Assembly (NCBI GenBank): GCA_030267565.1
Contig: BRXU01000047.1
Span: forward strand, 496,001 to 560,000
Reading direction: 5' to 3'
Source: Pleodorina starrii
Taxonomy: Eukaryota > Chlorophyta > Chlorophyceae > Chlamydomonadales > Volvocaceae
Length of the DNA: 64,000 nt
In this document: positions 10,001-21,735 of the stretch, in pieces
Layout of the letters: every line of letters starts with the position of its first letter
Position numbering within the stretch: position 1 is the first letter of the stretch
Translations under genes and position numbers: made by a program
Notes under the pieces: model-generated
Told to the model about the DNA's origin: nothing
What the model saw: the letters and a program-made list of their open reading frames with translations, nothing else
Databases searched by the model: none

Positions 10001-13000
10001 GTCGACGTGCGGCTCCTCAACTTGCCCGATGTGCAGGTGGGTGCGGTTCCAACCCCGCTGGCACAAGCCCCCGGTGGAAGTGCTGACGGGCAGGCCTAGG
10101 CGTAGCGGCCTGAGTAGTCGTGGGGACGCGGACAACCCTTACCCTTACCGGGTTTCGCCAGGCGCGCAGCTCACGAGCTGTTAACGGCCGGTCGGGGGAG
10201 TAGTGGCGGCGGCGCGTCAATGCGCACCGCATTTCACGTGTTGCCCTGGGAACTTAAGTCTTGGCTCGTGCCACACCCCATCCCCATCGCTGCACAACAT
10301 AACGCAGGCGGGCATCAAGGGGGCACTCAGTGACGACCTCACGTCGGTGCGCGAGGCGGCGGTGGAGGTCATGGGCAAGTGAGCGGCTGGGTCGGGGCTG
10401 GGTTGGGTTGGGGCGGCGGGGTTGGGACGTTGGGGATTGGGGGGGGGGGGGTTGGGGGCGGCTGGGTTGGGGGGTTTGGGGCTTTGGGGGGGCCATTGGC
10501 GTCCGTTAGCTGTATGTGAAGCAATGCAGTGAAGCTCCAGAGCGCGGCAGCCGCGGCTGTGGTGGGGCGCAGCAACGAGCGTAAGGAGTGCTGCCACCAT
10601 GGTAAGCACAGCCTTGCACAGCCACAGCCCACGTGCGTTGTCTGCAATGGTGGGACACCCGACGGGGTCTGTGCGACAAAGCGCAAAGGTAATGGGTTCA
10701 CGTGTTCCGGTACCGCTCTTTCCTTGCAGAACCCTTCCAGACACTGGCGGCCGTGCTCTCTTAGGCTCGCGCCGCACACGGCCTCGACACCCGCCCGCGC
10801 CTCACTAACCGGTTGGCTCCCGCGCGGCGCCAGCCTGTCCTCTTTCCCTCAGTGCGGCTGGTCCTGCCCCCTTAACACTTGGCCGCGGCGCCGGCCCGGC
10901 TCCATGGTTGCGTGTGCGTGCGATCAGGTACATCAGCCGCAACGCTGACGTGGCCGCGCAGTTGTACGACGTGCTCGTCCGGGCCGCGGACGACACGGGC
11001 GTCAACGTGCGCAAGCGGGCCATCCGGCTGCTGTGGGAGTGCTGCGTGCGCTGCCCGGACTTTGTGCACCGGACCGACGCGCTTCTGCGCATCGTATCGC
11101 ACGCGACCGCCACCGAGGTGCGCTAGTGGCCAGGATAAAGGCTGGGGGCGAAGGGGGAGGGGCGGGCGGCACGCCGGCACCTCGAAGGAGGCGCGTGTGG
11201 AGCAGCGTCGGGTGGAGCAGCGTCAGCTGCTGCTTTTGCTGCTGCTGCTGTGGATGCTGCTAGTGGTGGGATGATTTGTGGAAGCTCGGCATCGATACAG
11301 CGCAACGCGGCGCAGGGGCGGAAAGGAAAGGGCAGTAAGCAAGGAAGGGAGAAAGGGGAAACCAATCGGCCGGCCGGAGTTGTGGGGTCCAGGGTGCGAG
11401 CCTTGCCTTGCTGCGCAGCTGTGTTGGCCACCCGCTACCAAGTTGGAAAATCGCAACCAAACCGTTGTCGCGCGCACAGGACTCGTTGCGGTCCCTGGTC
11501 ACCAAGATCTGCGCCGAGATCTTTTTCCTCCCCCACTTTCATCTCGGTGAGTTGAGCGTGTGGTCGGGCGCTGCCGCTCACTTTCGGTGCTCACGCGCTT
11601 TTGCATCGTTTCGCGCCTCCTTTGCAGCGCAGCATTCGGGTTTGGCCGCCCCGCCCCGTCGTCCTCTGCGCCCTGTGCCCCCTGCCGGCCTGATTCGCTC
11701 CAGCGGCTGCCCGTTGTCTAGCGGCGGGCCTTTGTGGTGTTGTGGCGCGCCTTGTCGGTCCGTTGCCTGTCCCTCGCCGATCCATGTTTTCGGCACTCGA
11801 CCGGCAGCCCCCACTCATCACAACCCCTCCCTCCCTCACTGCGCCTGTGGTTCTGTGCACGGATGCACCCACACACACCCCCGCTGCGGTGTGTCATCCA
11901 CTTTCTCTTTCTCACCCCACCCCACCCCATCAACAACGTCCGCAGTGACTCATTTTTATATAAAGGAGCTCATCACTCCCTGACCCCACCCCACCGCAGA
12001 GGGGGACGAGGTCAGCTCCCAGGTGATGCGGGGCGCCGACCAGCGGGCTGCCCAACTGGCCGAGCTGGTAGCCGTCCAGTACCTGCGGACGGGCGGCTCC
12101 GCCAACATGCCCTTCAACTCCGCCTCGCCAATCGTGGCCATGATCCGGGCCATTGTGGGGGAGGTAGGCACACACGTGGGTTGGAGCTGGAGCTGCGTCA
12201 CACCCCCAGTCCCAGTCCGGGCGCCTGTGTCACACGTGCAAGCTGTCTGCCCACCACCAGCTACGTGCGCGCACTGTGTTACGGTATCTCAAGCCTGGCC
12301 GAGTCCGTTTCGCTCTACCGTAATCTGGGGCCGCTCGGCAAGCTCTGCGACCGCGCCGGCTGCGGATGAATACGGCCCGCGGGCACCGCGCTGCGCTGCG
12401 CTGCGGTGCAACAACTCCATGGCACCGTGGGCCGTGTTGCCATGCCCCCGCAGGAGGACAAGACCGACTGTGAGCCGGCGCGGCAGGGCGCCCGGGAGGT
12501 CGCGGACTGGCTGCTGGCGCGGATACTCGAGCTGCAGGGGGAACAGGACGCGCCCGCGCAGCCCAGCACATCGGGCCCACAGCCCACCTCGTCAGGCCAG
12601 CAGCCGCAGTCGTCGGGGGGAGGAGGCCAGCAGCAGCAGCAGCAGCCCGGGCAGCCGGCGCGCTCGTCGGAGCTGTTTCGATGCCTGCTGGCGCTGCACG
12701 TGATGTGCGTGGCGGACGTGAAGCTGCTGCACCGGCCGCAGGACCCGCAGCGCGTCATACGCAGCCTGGCGCCGTACATCAAGGTACGGCAGGAGGGGCA
12801 CCATGTCGTCGTACACAGCGGGGCGTGTTATGAGCCGTGAAGGCTGCGGGGCGCCAGCGGCGGCTCCCCTGGGCAGATGGCGGGGCCTGCCCCTCTCTCT
12901 CTCTCTCATGCTGCTGGATGCGACGTATGAGAGTGCAGGGCAACGTTTCAGGTTTCAATCTGTGCCAGACGTTCAGCAGAACACCACCACCTGGCGGGCG

Positions 13001-16000
13001 ACACGGCTTTACCATGTAGTGCTTTTGTGATGGTTTGATCGTGAATTGCGCTGTCCTGCTTTCTGTCAACAGGAGCTGCCCCAGTCGGCGACCGACGCGG
13101 CCAGTCGGCGCAAGGCCGAGCAGCTGCTGGCGGTGCTGGCGGTGATGTGCGGCTGCATGGCGGTGCTGCGCCACATAGACGACGGACTGGCGGCCGAGAT
13201 TGTGCGCGACCTGAGGGTCATCATGTCGCGAGTCACGCACGTGCAGGTGGGGGCCGGGCGGGCGGGCGGGCGGCGCTGCGACGTCGTGAGTGGTGTGCGG
13301 GGCGGGCCACGGGCCGCGGGCGCTCCCGGGCTGCGGGTGCTCCCGGCGGTGGGATTGCCGCTTGCCGGCCGGTTGTTGACGGCTAAACGCGGGCTAAGCT
13401 GTCACAAACGCCGGTGGATGGAAGCGGAACTGTGCCGTGGCACTACCGGTAGCACATCCACGACGGCAACAGAACGAGCTTTCGACACGGGGAGGAGAGC
13501 CATCGGCTGCCATCGGCTCTCTGATCGGCAGTGGCCTGGAAAGACGCAAGTCGCGCGGCTTGCGCCCCGTTGTCGCCTCTGTATTTTCGCAGACGTCGAT
13601 GCTTTGCTTGCATTATGACGGTAGCGCGTGTGCGCCCACGTGCGATTGCCTGATTAATTGCCCGCCCGCCCCCGCCCCCGCCCCCGCCCCTGCCCCTGCC
13701 CCTGCCCCGCCGGCCGGTCGGCAGGTCATGACGATGGCGTGTCAGTGTCTGTGCGCCCTGGCGGTCCTCAAGCCGAGCGCCCGGGCCACGGTCCGCTCCG
13801 AGGCCGCCAACTACTACACCTGGCTGGACAACGACATCCAAGCCAAGGTACGTGGTACACTGGCTGGCGGGCAGGCAGAACCAAGCCGGAGCACAGGGTG
13901 GCCCGTGCGTGTACGTACCTTTGTACGTGCCTGCCAGGCCAGGGGCGAGGGGCCTGCTGCTGCGCTCGCAAGGGCAAAGCATGCGCGCCGCGTGTACTCT
14001 GCGGGCGCCGTTTCGGTCGCTTCGGACGCGTCGGTTGGCTTTCCGCGGGCAGCATGCGGCGGCGGGGTCATGGGCTCATGGCGCTCTACCTCTTCGCGCA
14101 TGAAATGCGGTATATCGGCGGCGTTGACACCGGTGGTACTGCGGCACCGCCGCCGCGCGACCCCCTTCCCTCTCCCCCCCCATTCCAACCCCGGCCTCAG
14201 GTCACGAGCCTCCCCGACCGGCAGATACGCTACCCACGCTTCTTGTACAGCTTGGGTACGCTGTGCCGCTACGGAGCCGAAATCCTGGACGAGGCGGTTG
14301 AGGTGCGTGCTCCTGGGTTGGGGCGCCCCTGGCCGCCTCCGCAACCCACCTCCCTGATCACCCTAATCCGGTGCGCCTTCCCCAGGCCTTAACCTTCACC
14401 AGCTGTTACTCTCCCCGCTTGCATCCGCAAGCCCTTGGCCGCTGGGAGGGGCGGAGCACGGCCTCTGCCTGGACCCCCCTGCCTGGACCCCCCTGCCTGG
14501 ACCCCCCTGCCTGGACCCCCCTGCCTGGACCCCCCTGCCTGGACCCCCCTGCCTGGACCCCCCTGCCTGGACCCCCCTGCCTGGACCCCCCTGTCTGGAC
14601 CCCCCTGCCTGGACCCCCCTGCCTGGACCCCCCTGTCTGGACCCCCCTGCCTGGACCCCCCTGCCTGGACCCCCCTGCCTGGACCCCCCTGCCTGGACCC
14701 CCCTGCCTGGACCCCCCTGCCTGGACCCCCCTGCCTGGACCCCCCTGCCTGGACCCCCCTGCCTGGACCCCCCTGCCTGGACCCCCCTGCCTGGACCCCC
14801 CTGTCTGGACCCCCCTGCCTGGACCCCCCTGCCTGGACCCCCCTGTCACACCGGGCCTCCAGTCCTGATTGATTGCTCGACGGCACTGTCGTGTACCGCC
14901 GCACCCCTGGGCGTGAGAGCGTGCGGCGTTCACCCGCGCCGGGTGGCCGACACCCGCCGCTCGCCCCGTGGCTGCGTGCATGCATGCTTCATTGGTGCGT
15001 GCAGGGTTCCGAGCACCCCACGTGCGCGGCAGCGCTGAGCCTGGTGCTGCACTTCTACGAGCTGATGGGGGACAACATCCGGGCCAAGGACATGGCGCTG
15101 CAGGTGGGCGGGGGCGGGGGGGCAGTGGCCAGCGGGCGTGAGTGTCCCCGCTGCGTGAGTGTCCCTTACCCATTCCGTGCCTTGCCCTGCCCCGCCCCGC
15201 CCAGGCTCTGGGCTTCATCTTCATCGCACAGCCCCAACTGGCCGTCAACGTGCGCGATGTGGGTCCGGTGCTGGAGGCGGCTCTGGACCGCTCCGCGCCC
15301 GCCACCATCAAGGCGCGCTGCCTGGCCTCGCTCACGGAGTTGCTGCGCTCGGAGGAGGACGTGCTGCTGGCGCGCCAGGCGGCCGCGCGGCGCGAGGCGG
15401 CGGCGGCGCAGCAGGCCAGCACCCTGCCCGACGAGGAGAGCCGAGCGCTGGCGCGCCGCAACGGCGAGGGGGACAGCAGCTCCGTCAGTAGCGGACTCAT
15501 ACAGGCGAGACACGCGGCGCGCGGCGGAGGCGGAGGCGGCGGTGGTGGTGGTGGTGTCTGCGCGTGTGCATACGGTAGTTTGTGCGTGTGGCCTTACAGC
15601 CATCCTAGGTGGCAGCACGCACTCGCTGCGCCGGAAGCGTAGGACAGGCCAGCCGGCCGGTCGGGCGCCATACCACATATGGATGGAAGGAGGTGGAAGA
15701 CGGGTAGTATAGCGGTGGTCCGCCTACGAGGGCCGCAGCTGCAACCCTCTGCGCACCGCATGGCGAGTGATGGGCGGGGCAGAGGGGCGGTCCGCACCTC
15801 TGGTTGAAGTCGTGTCCTGCTCCGGTCCCGCAGATGCTGTGGGACAAGATCCTGGCACTGGCCACGGACACGACGCCCGCCCCCGTGCCGGCGCCAACGG
15901 GCGGCCAGACGCCGCCGCCGACGCCCAGCGGGACTGCCAGCGCGCACGGGGCAGGTAGGTGAGCCGCACCCACCATCCACCATCCACGAGCGCAGCTCGC

Positions 16001-16760
16001 TCCAGCTCCAGCGCCGTGCGACCCCCCACCCACCCGCCCACCGTCTTGGGACGTGTGTGTGCATAGCAATGCAGCAGGTGACTGACAGCAACCAGGCACC
16101 GTGCGTTACGGTGCGTCATTCCCGTTGGGGGAAGGGGCGCCAGTTCAGAGAGCGGGCGGGACAAATTGTTTTGGATTCCGATCAACCTCCCTGCCTCCTG
16201 TCCCCGTTTGCCCGCTGCCCCGCCGCCCTGCCGCCCGCCCGCCCTCGCCCTTCGCCCTCCGCACTCTCACCCCGCTGTCAGTGGTTCGGAAGCGTGCTCT
16301 GGAGCTGATCGAGGTGGTCATCCGCGGCGGCATCGTGGTGCCCTGGACGGCCATGCCCGCGCTGTGCGCGCTGGCGACCGACCCCGAGCGCGACACCGCC
16401 GCCAGGGCGCTGGCGCAGCTGCGGGCCGTGGTGGCGGCCAACAGCGCCTTCGTGGCGGGCCAGGTGCCGGGCGGCGTGGCGGAGGCGTACGCCTTCCACT
16501 GCAAGCTCGCGGCGCTGGAGAGGCCCGGGAACAAGCCGGCGCCGGGTGAGAGGCGGGAGTCGGTGGAGGCTAGGGGGCGGGGTCGTGTTTCGAGTGGAGC
16601 GTGGCGCCTGGCCTGGCGCAGGACATGTACGGTAATCATGATCGTTCTTCGGGGATGCAGAGGACGAGGGCCGGCTCGTCGCCACGCGTTTTAATGTATG
16701 GCATGCAGCGGCGCGGCATGTTGGTAGCGGTATCTTTCCGTGACCCGGCCTGCCGGCCCG

Positions 16761-16806
<46 letters not shown>

Positions 16807-19800
16807 TTATACCTCGGGTGTGCGGGTGTGTGGTTGGCACGCAGACAAGTACCGGACGCTTGTGGAGGGGTTGTCGGGCGTGTGGGCCACCACCTTCCAG
16901 CCGGACAAGGCGCTCAAGACCAAGTTCCTGGGCGCGCTGCTCACCGCGCTGGAAGACGCCGCCACGCTGGCGGCGAACCTGGCGGCAAAGGTGCGGGGCT
17001 GCCGAGAACGTTGGTGACTGACTGACTGACTGACTGACTGACTGTGTACCGTCAGTTCTATGTACTGTGTACTGTGTCGATTGCGGGGCTATGGAGGGAG
17101 AGGGGGGGCAGTAGGCGAGGGGAACGGAGGCGCGGGAGGAAGGGTGTTGGGATCAGAGGCGGCGGCGCGCCACACGACCCGGCCGGCGCCTCTGGGGTCC
17201 GACTGATGGGTGTGTGGATGGGCGGGCTAGCCTACCAAGCTGTGTGGGAGATCGCGTCGGTGCAGATCAGTGCTCGGGTAGTGTTTCGCGGCTCGCAGCG
17301 CCCATTGGCGCGTGAGCGGCACCGCCATGCGGAGACGCTTCCGTCCTGGTCTGTGCCATGTCGCTGCCTGCTCGGGAGGTTCGGGTGTGCCGCCGTCCCC
17401 CCTTGGCGCGACCCAGCCCTCCTGCCTCCTCCTGCCGCTCGTCATCCCCCGCAGTCGGACCCGCACCTGCTGTCCTTCATGACGTACATTATCGCGGAGC
17501 TGCCGTACCGCAAGATGGACGAGCTGCTGGGGGTGCTGTTCCGCGTCAATCAGATCGTCAGCCGTCGGTCTGCGGATGTGCTCAACCGCTTCCACGAGAT
17601 GAGGGAGGCGGCCAGGGCGGGGGCGGGGGCGGGGGCGGCCACACAGCAGCAGCAGGTGAGGGAGGGAGGGAGGGACGGGAGGGACGGGGCGCTGGTGTTG
17701 GAGCCGGAGCTGCGACGCGCCGTCCATTTGCCGCCCAGCGCTGGACTGGAGACTGGGCCGACTCTGTCGATCGATCGAGTGTGCAACCGCCCCACCTCCC
17801 GGGCCGGTGGGAGGTGGGGCGGGAGGTGGCCGCCGCGCGCCACCACGGGCGGGCGGGTGGCTGCCTTGTGGCCGTGGCTGGCTGCCTTCTGCTGCACGCA
17901 CGCACGTAAACGCATGCATGCATATGTGTGTCCAAAGTCGACCCGGCATTCGGTGGTTTGCCTATCGACATGCCGCGGAGTGGGGGTCCCGGGATGTACG
18001 GTGCCGCTGCGCTGCAGGCAACGCAAGAGCTGGGGCGGCCAGCCAGCCAGCGCGCCGCGTCGCTGCCTTGCAGACTCGGCACAAACATGTACCGAGCCCT
18101 TTCCTCTGGCCCGCCTCCGTGTCCGCCCCCCCGCCCTCCTGTCCGCGGCCCCGGTCAGGACGGCCCCGGTCAGGCGAGCAGCAGCGCGCCCCCCTCGGCC
18201 TCACCGCTGGCGCCTGCGCGCCCGACTCCCTCTGGCGCCTCGACCTCCTCGGGTGGCGGCGGGCTGGCGCTGGCGGGTGTGGTGAAGGCGTCCATGGCGC
18301 TGTCCCTCATGCTGTTGCTTAAACAGTACCTGCGGGCGTCGTACGATTTGACGGCCGAGCGCATTGCCAAGTAAGGCACGGCGTTGGGGCGGGGTGGGGG
18401 CAGGGGCGGCCGGGCGGAGAGGGGCCCGCCGAGGAGCCCGAACCTGGGAGGGGCAGCGGCGGGGGTTGGGGGGTAGGCGGGTGCGGGGGCGCAGCCTGGA
18501 CAGGAATACGCAAGCGCAACGCAGAGCCGGACTGGCGGTAGGGGCGGCCTTGCTGTGCGCAAGGCGATGTGCTAGGCATGCGCAAGGTAGGGGGCTACTC
18601 CTTAACGTTTGGATATGCATATCGCTTGGGCGTTGGGCCCCAGGGTTTGCCGACCCGGACGACCCTGGCGCTTGGCCCTTGAGACGTGCCTCACGGCAGT
18701 GTTGTCTCGGCACGCCGACCGGCTGCCTATAGCTGCCCCCCTGACGAGGCCCCCGCCCGCCCGCTTGGTGCCGCTCTGCCGCCCTGCCCGGCCCCACTGC
18801 CTGGGCCGCCCTGCCTGCCTGCCCGCCTGTCTCCAGGTACGACCCCAAGGGCCCTCAGTGCAAGGTGGAGGAGAAGCTGGGGGCGGTGCACAACGGCAAA
18901 CTGCGCTTCAATGCATCCAAGCTGCAAATCGACCTGGCGGCGCGAACGGCCCCGGCCCAGGCGCTCATGACCCACGGCGCCGCGGGCGGGGGCGCGTCCA
19001 GCGCCGCCGCCAGGGCCGCGGCGGGGCTTGCGGCGGCGGGTGTGGGGCTGAGTGGCGGCGGGGCTGCGGTGACGATTGCGGACCCGGGCGTGGATGAGGT
19101 GTACAAGGTGTTCAAGCAGCTGCTCAAGCGGGACGAGGCGGAATACGGGTGAGCGTGGTGGTGGGGAGGGAGGGAGCGGCGTCTGGGATTGGCGGAGTGG
19201 GGTTGCGTCGAGACGGGCGAGGGGGGATGGATGTTGCTGGCATGCACGTTCGTGCACGGATGCGGCCCGTTGGGAGAAGGGAGGTGGCTTAGTTTGTCGG
19301 CAGAGGCTGCCTTTGCCGTCGGCGCTGCATGGGTCTTTGCGGCGACGGCTGAGATACGGCAGCAGATGCGGCGCGATTCGCCCCATTGCGGGGCGGGGCG
19401 GGGTTGGGGCCTATTGATCGGCAGCGCTGCTACGGCGCACTTAATAGAGTTTAGACACACGCGGATGCGGATAGCCTCGGTAGCCTCCTGCAGGGCTTCG
19501 GAGCTGCTGCTCCCCCGCCCCCCCGCCCCGCGTCGCCGCTCCTGTGCGGGGCCTTTCCCCCTTCCCCCTTTCCCCTCCTCCCCGCCCGCCCACATCCCGT
19601 GTCATGCGCCCACTCCGTCCATCGGTCCACTGCCGTTCCACGACTGCCCATCTGCTCGGGGGGCCGCCTCGCAGGCACGGCGCTGCCGGCTCGGCTGCGG
19701 AGGCTGAGGTCGCGGTCGCGGCCGTGGCGGGCTCCTCCCCTCCCGAGGCCGACCTGCGGGACGTGACGGTGAACTTGGAGGAGATGATGGCCGCGCCGGA

Positions 19801-20472
19801 CTCCGCGGCCGGGGCCTCCAAGAAGCCGCCCCTCGCCGGCAGGTGCGGCCGGTTGCGGGGTGGGGGGTGGGGGGTGGGGGCTCCTTGCAGCCATGCTGCG
19901 GCTGGTGTTCGTCGTGAGAGAGGCTTGGGGCTCGGGCCGTGTGAAGCTGGCAGGTGCTCGCGAATCGCGATACGGTAGATAAGAGGTTTCGTGGTTAAGG
20001 TGGCGAAAGGGGATGCGTTTTGCGTCACACGGCGCCTAGCTGCCACGCGCGAGATTTGCGTCAGTGCCCGCATTTGCCAAGCACCCCGTTTCGTGTATAC
20101 GCGCGGTGGCGCAACGGAGATGGTAGGGATATATATATACCCCGTAGTGATGATGACGTACCTCTTACAACGGTGAGTTCCGTTGCGTTCCGTTGCGTTC
20201 CGTTGCCCCGCAACCGCAACCGCAGGGGCCGGGGTGGCGGCCGGGGTCGCGGCCGGGCTGCGGCGACGAGCGCCGCCCGGGAGACATCCTCGGGCCGAGG
20301 CCGCGGGCGACCGCCACCCAGCGGCCGTGCGGGGGGCTCCAAGCGGGGAGGTGGCGCCAAGCGCAAGCGGCGCGGCAGCGTCGACGACGACGACGAGGAC
20401 GACGACGACGAGGACGGCGGGGAGGACTACAAGCCGCGCTCCACCAGGCGGCGATTGGATAAGGCGCTGTGA
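4076..20472 (+). CDS. SCC2: Cohesin-loading factor SCC2/NIPBL (Nipped-B) family
   Basis: The protein is about 1,925 residues in 31 exons, in the range of plant SCC2. SCC2/Scc4 loads the cohesin ring on chromatin in the nucleus. The N-terminus (residues 1-110) has the plant SCC2 block with TTDISYV and NPLLFKYHVAG. A basic KKRPRR stretch near residue 175 is a likely nuclear signal. The HEAT-repeat body follows, with diagnostic segments: GLVVSMFRYYP (about 447), LVALPLPEWPAA (near 570), LTSVREAAVEVMGKYISR (near 850), DDTGVNVRKRAIRLLWECC (near 885), PRFLYSLGTLCRYGAEIL (near 1220), LGFIFIAQPQLAVN (near 1280), VRKRALELIEVVIRGGIV (near 1416) and LPYRKMDELLGVL (near 1563). The C-terminal tail (from about 1845) is RG-rich with an AT-hook-like RGRGRP, then an Asp/Glu run. 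I see no PHD finger, which I recall in Arabidopsis SCC2. The start is the first ATG of the open exon; a second ATG at 4097 is possible. Confidence 0.93.
5984..6046 (+). repeat. Dispersed short repeat, copy 1 (SCC2 intron 6)
   Basis: The core is GGAAGATACCGCAGCGGAGA followed by CGGAGACGGCGTTAGCGAAC. Near-identical copies occur on the other strand at 36047-36106 and 41269-41334, both in introns of the Tmc-like gene. Weaker copies are at 44449-44515 and 59901-59953. Confidence 0.75.
9736..9794 (+). repeat. Duplicated intron 3' segment, copy A (SCC2 intron 12)
   Basis: About 59 bp ending 12 bp before the exon 13 acceptor. It matches 11929-11988 at nearly every position: both share CAACGTCCGCAGTGACTCAT, an A/T-rich middle and CATCACTCCCTGACCCC (CATATCACTCC in this copy). 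Confidence 0.85.
11929..11988 (+). repeat. Duplicated intron 3' segment, copy B (SCC2 intron 16)
   Basis: Partner of 9736-9794. It also lies immediately upstream of an acceptor, that of exon 17. The rest of the two introns is not similar, so the copied part is the branch-point/polypyrimidine end only. Confidence 0.85.
14470..14852 (+). repeat. 14-bp minisatellite in SCC2 intron 21
   Basis: About 27 tandem copies of CTGGACCCCCCTGC, a few with CTGT in place of CTGC. The array fills over half of the 702-nt intron between exons 21 and 22. It produces open reading frames in several frames, because 14 is not divisible by 3 but the unit lacks stops. These are not genes. Confidence 0.95.
16761..16804 (+). 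repeat. (CCTG)n microsatellite in SCC2 intron 25
   Basis: About 11 units of CCTG, 40 bp before the acceptor of exon 26, where they may serve as part of the pyrimidine-rich region. Confidence 0.9.
17015..17044 (+). repeat. (TGAC)n microsatellite in SCC2 intron 26
   Basis: About seven TGAC units, starting 24 bp past the exon 26 donor. Confidence 0.85.
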
Positions 20473-21687
20473 CGCGCGGCGCGGTTCGGGGTTGAGGCGG
20501 CGGCGGCGGCGGCGCGCATCTACGGTACCTCCCAATCACACTCCTACCACAACACATGAGGCACACTGGACTAGGCAATCCAATCATGGACGGCACACGG
20601 ACTACTACTACGGTACTTGGGGTGGCCACCGTATCGATACGTACGGTGTTACACGTCCTACACGTTTAACAGAAATGAACACGGGGGGTGGAGGGAAAGG
20701 GTAGGGGGTTTGTGGCACCGCTTGGATGGACATCTGGGTGCCGCTGCGGCCTGAGGGCATAACGGGCGTAAGCTACTACAACAGTGCATACGGTAATGCA
20801 TACGGACCCTAACACCACCTGTTTGTCCACCTCCTCCAGTTGCCTGGTCGATGGGTCACTCCCTGCCTGGCTTGGTGGGTCAGGGCGGAGGAATGGGCCT
20901 CGGCCTCGGCATGCACGCCTCCGGCCCCGAGCGGGGGCTGGCAGTCCTGGCAACCTGGCCTGACACACATGACTCCGGCCGGGGGAGGGCAGGTCGCAGG
21001 CGGCTCCGGCGCACTCTCCTGCATGGGGGGAGCGGGGCGGGGGGGGGGGAGAAAACGCGCAATCCAAATGCGCAAACGCTGACTGGAGGGAGGGGGGAGG
21101 GAGGGGTCCGGGGGCGGAAGGGTCGCAGAGAGGACACGCCCAGAACGAACAAGGCCGCAGGGAGCAGGCCGGTGGGCCCCCCCTGGAACCCTGGTGGGGA
21201 ACGAACTTGAGAAACGAACCCGACTCGAGAGCAAAGTGCACCAACGGAGGGAGGGGGGCATGCAGCCCGTGCGGCACCAAGTGCCCGCGTGGTGCGCCCG
21301 CTCCTGTCTACATTGGGACGAGGCGAGTGTACCGGTTGTGCTTGAAGGTTTACCGCAAAGGTCGTTTTTATATCACCGTTTGACCGCAGGATGTACTAAA
21401 GCAACGTCGCTGTCCCTTCGTCGGACGTACCGTACTCGTCGTTCGCTCCGGACCGCACTTTATAATTTCCCTACGCGCTCACGAGGTCTTGATTACGAAC
21501 GGATGTGGAGTTGAGGGTTGCAGCAGACCTCTTTGTGCTTGCTCGCAGTAGCAGTGTGCGTGCTAGAGTCACACATAGGCTTGGGAGTGTCTGTAGGCTC
21601 AGGTAGGCTGGCTGTAATACACGAATGCAGTAATTGGGGGCCTTACATAACGCCTATGGTTGGTTACAGATGATGCGGGAACCCCAC

Positions 21688-21735
<48 letters not shown>

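Larger units (their letters stand above)
4076..20472 (+). other. SCC2: Exon map of SCC2
   Basis: Exons: 4076-4296, 4371-4474, 4547-4716, 4838-4934, 5137-5420, 5666-5882, 6429-6501, 6821-6993, 7327-7451, 7808-7974, 8500-8798, 9126-9467, 9807-10036, 10308-10378, 10928-11117, 11480-11546, 12000-12163, 12454-12783, 13073-13246, 13725-13847, 14201-14302, 15005-15103, 15205-15504, 15834-15954, 16282-16545, 16845-16990, 17455-17655, 18174-18370, 18837-19148, 19675-19842, 20226-20472. They total 5,778 nt with consistent phase throughout. Intron 23 (donor at 15505) has a GC donor. Exon 28 could start at 18159 in the same frame. Intron 2 (72 nt) has no stop and could be retained in frame. Confidence 0.85.

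Noticed and set aside
13655..13710. (CCCCCG/CCCCTG) run before SCC2 exon 20 as a regulatory site
   Set aside because: It is simply the polypyrimidine tract leading to the exon 20 acceptor.
14371..14872. Pro-rich and Gly-rich frames over the 14-bp repeat, and a CRISPR-like appearance of regular units
   Set aside because: The units are contiguous without spacers and the array lies inside an SCC2 intron of a eukaryote; it is a minisatellite.
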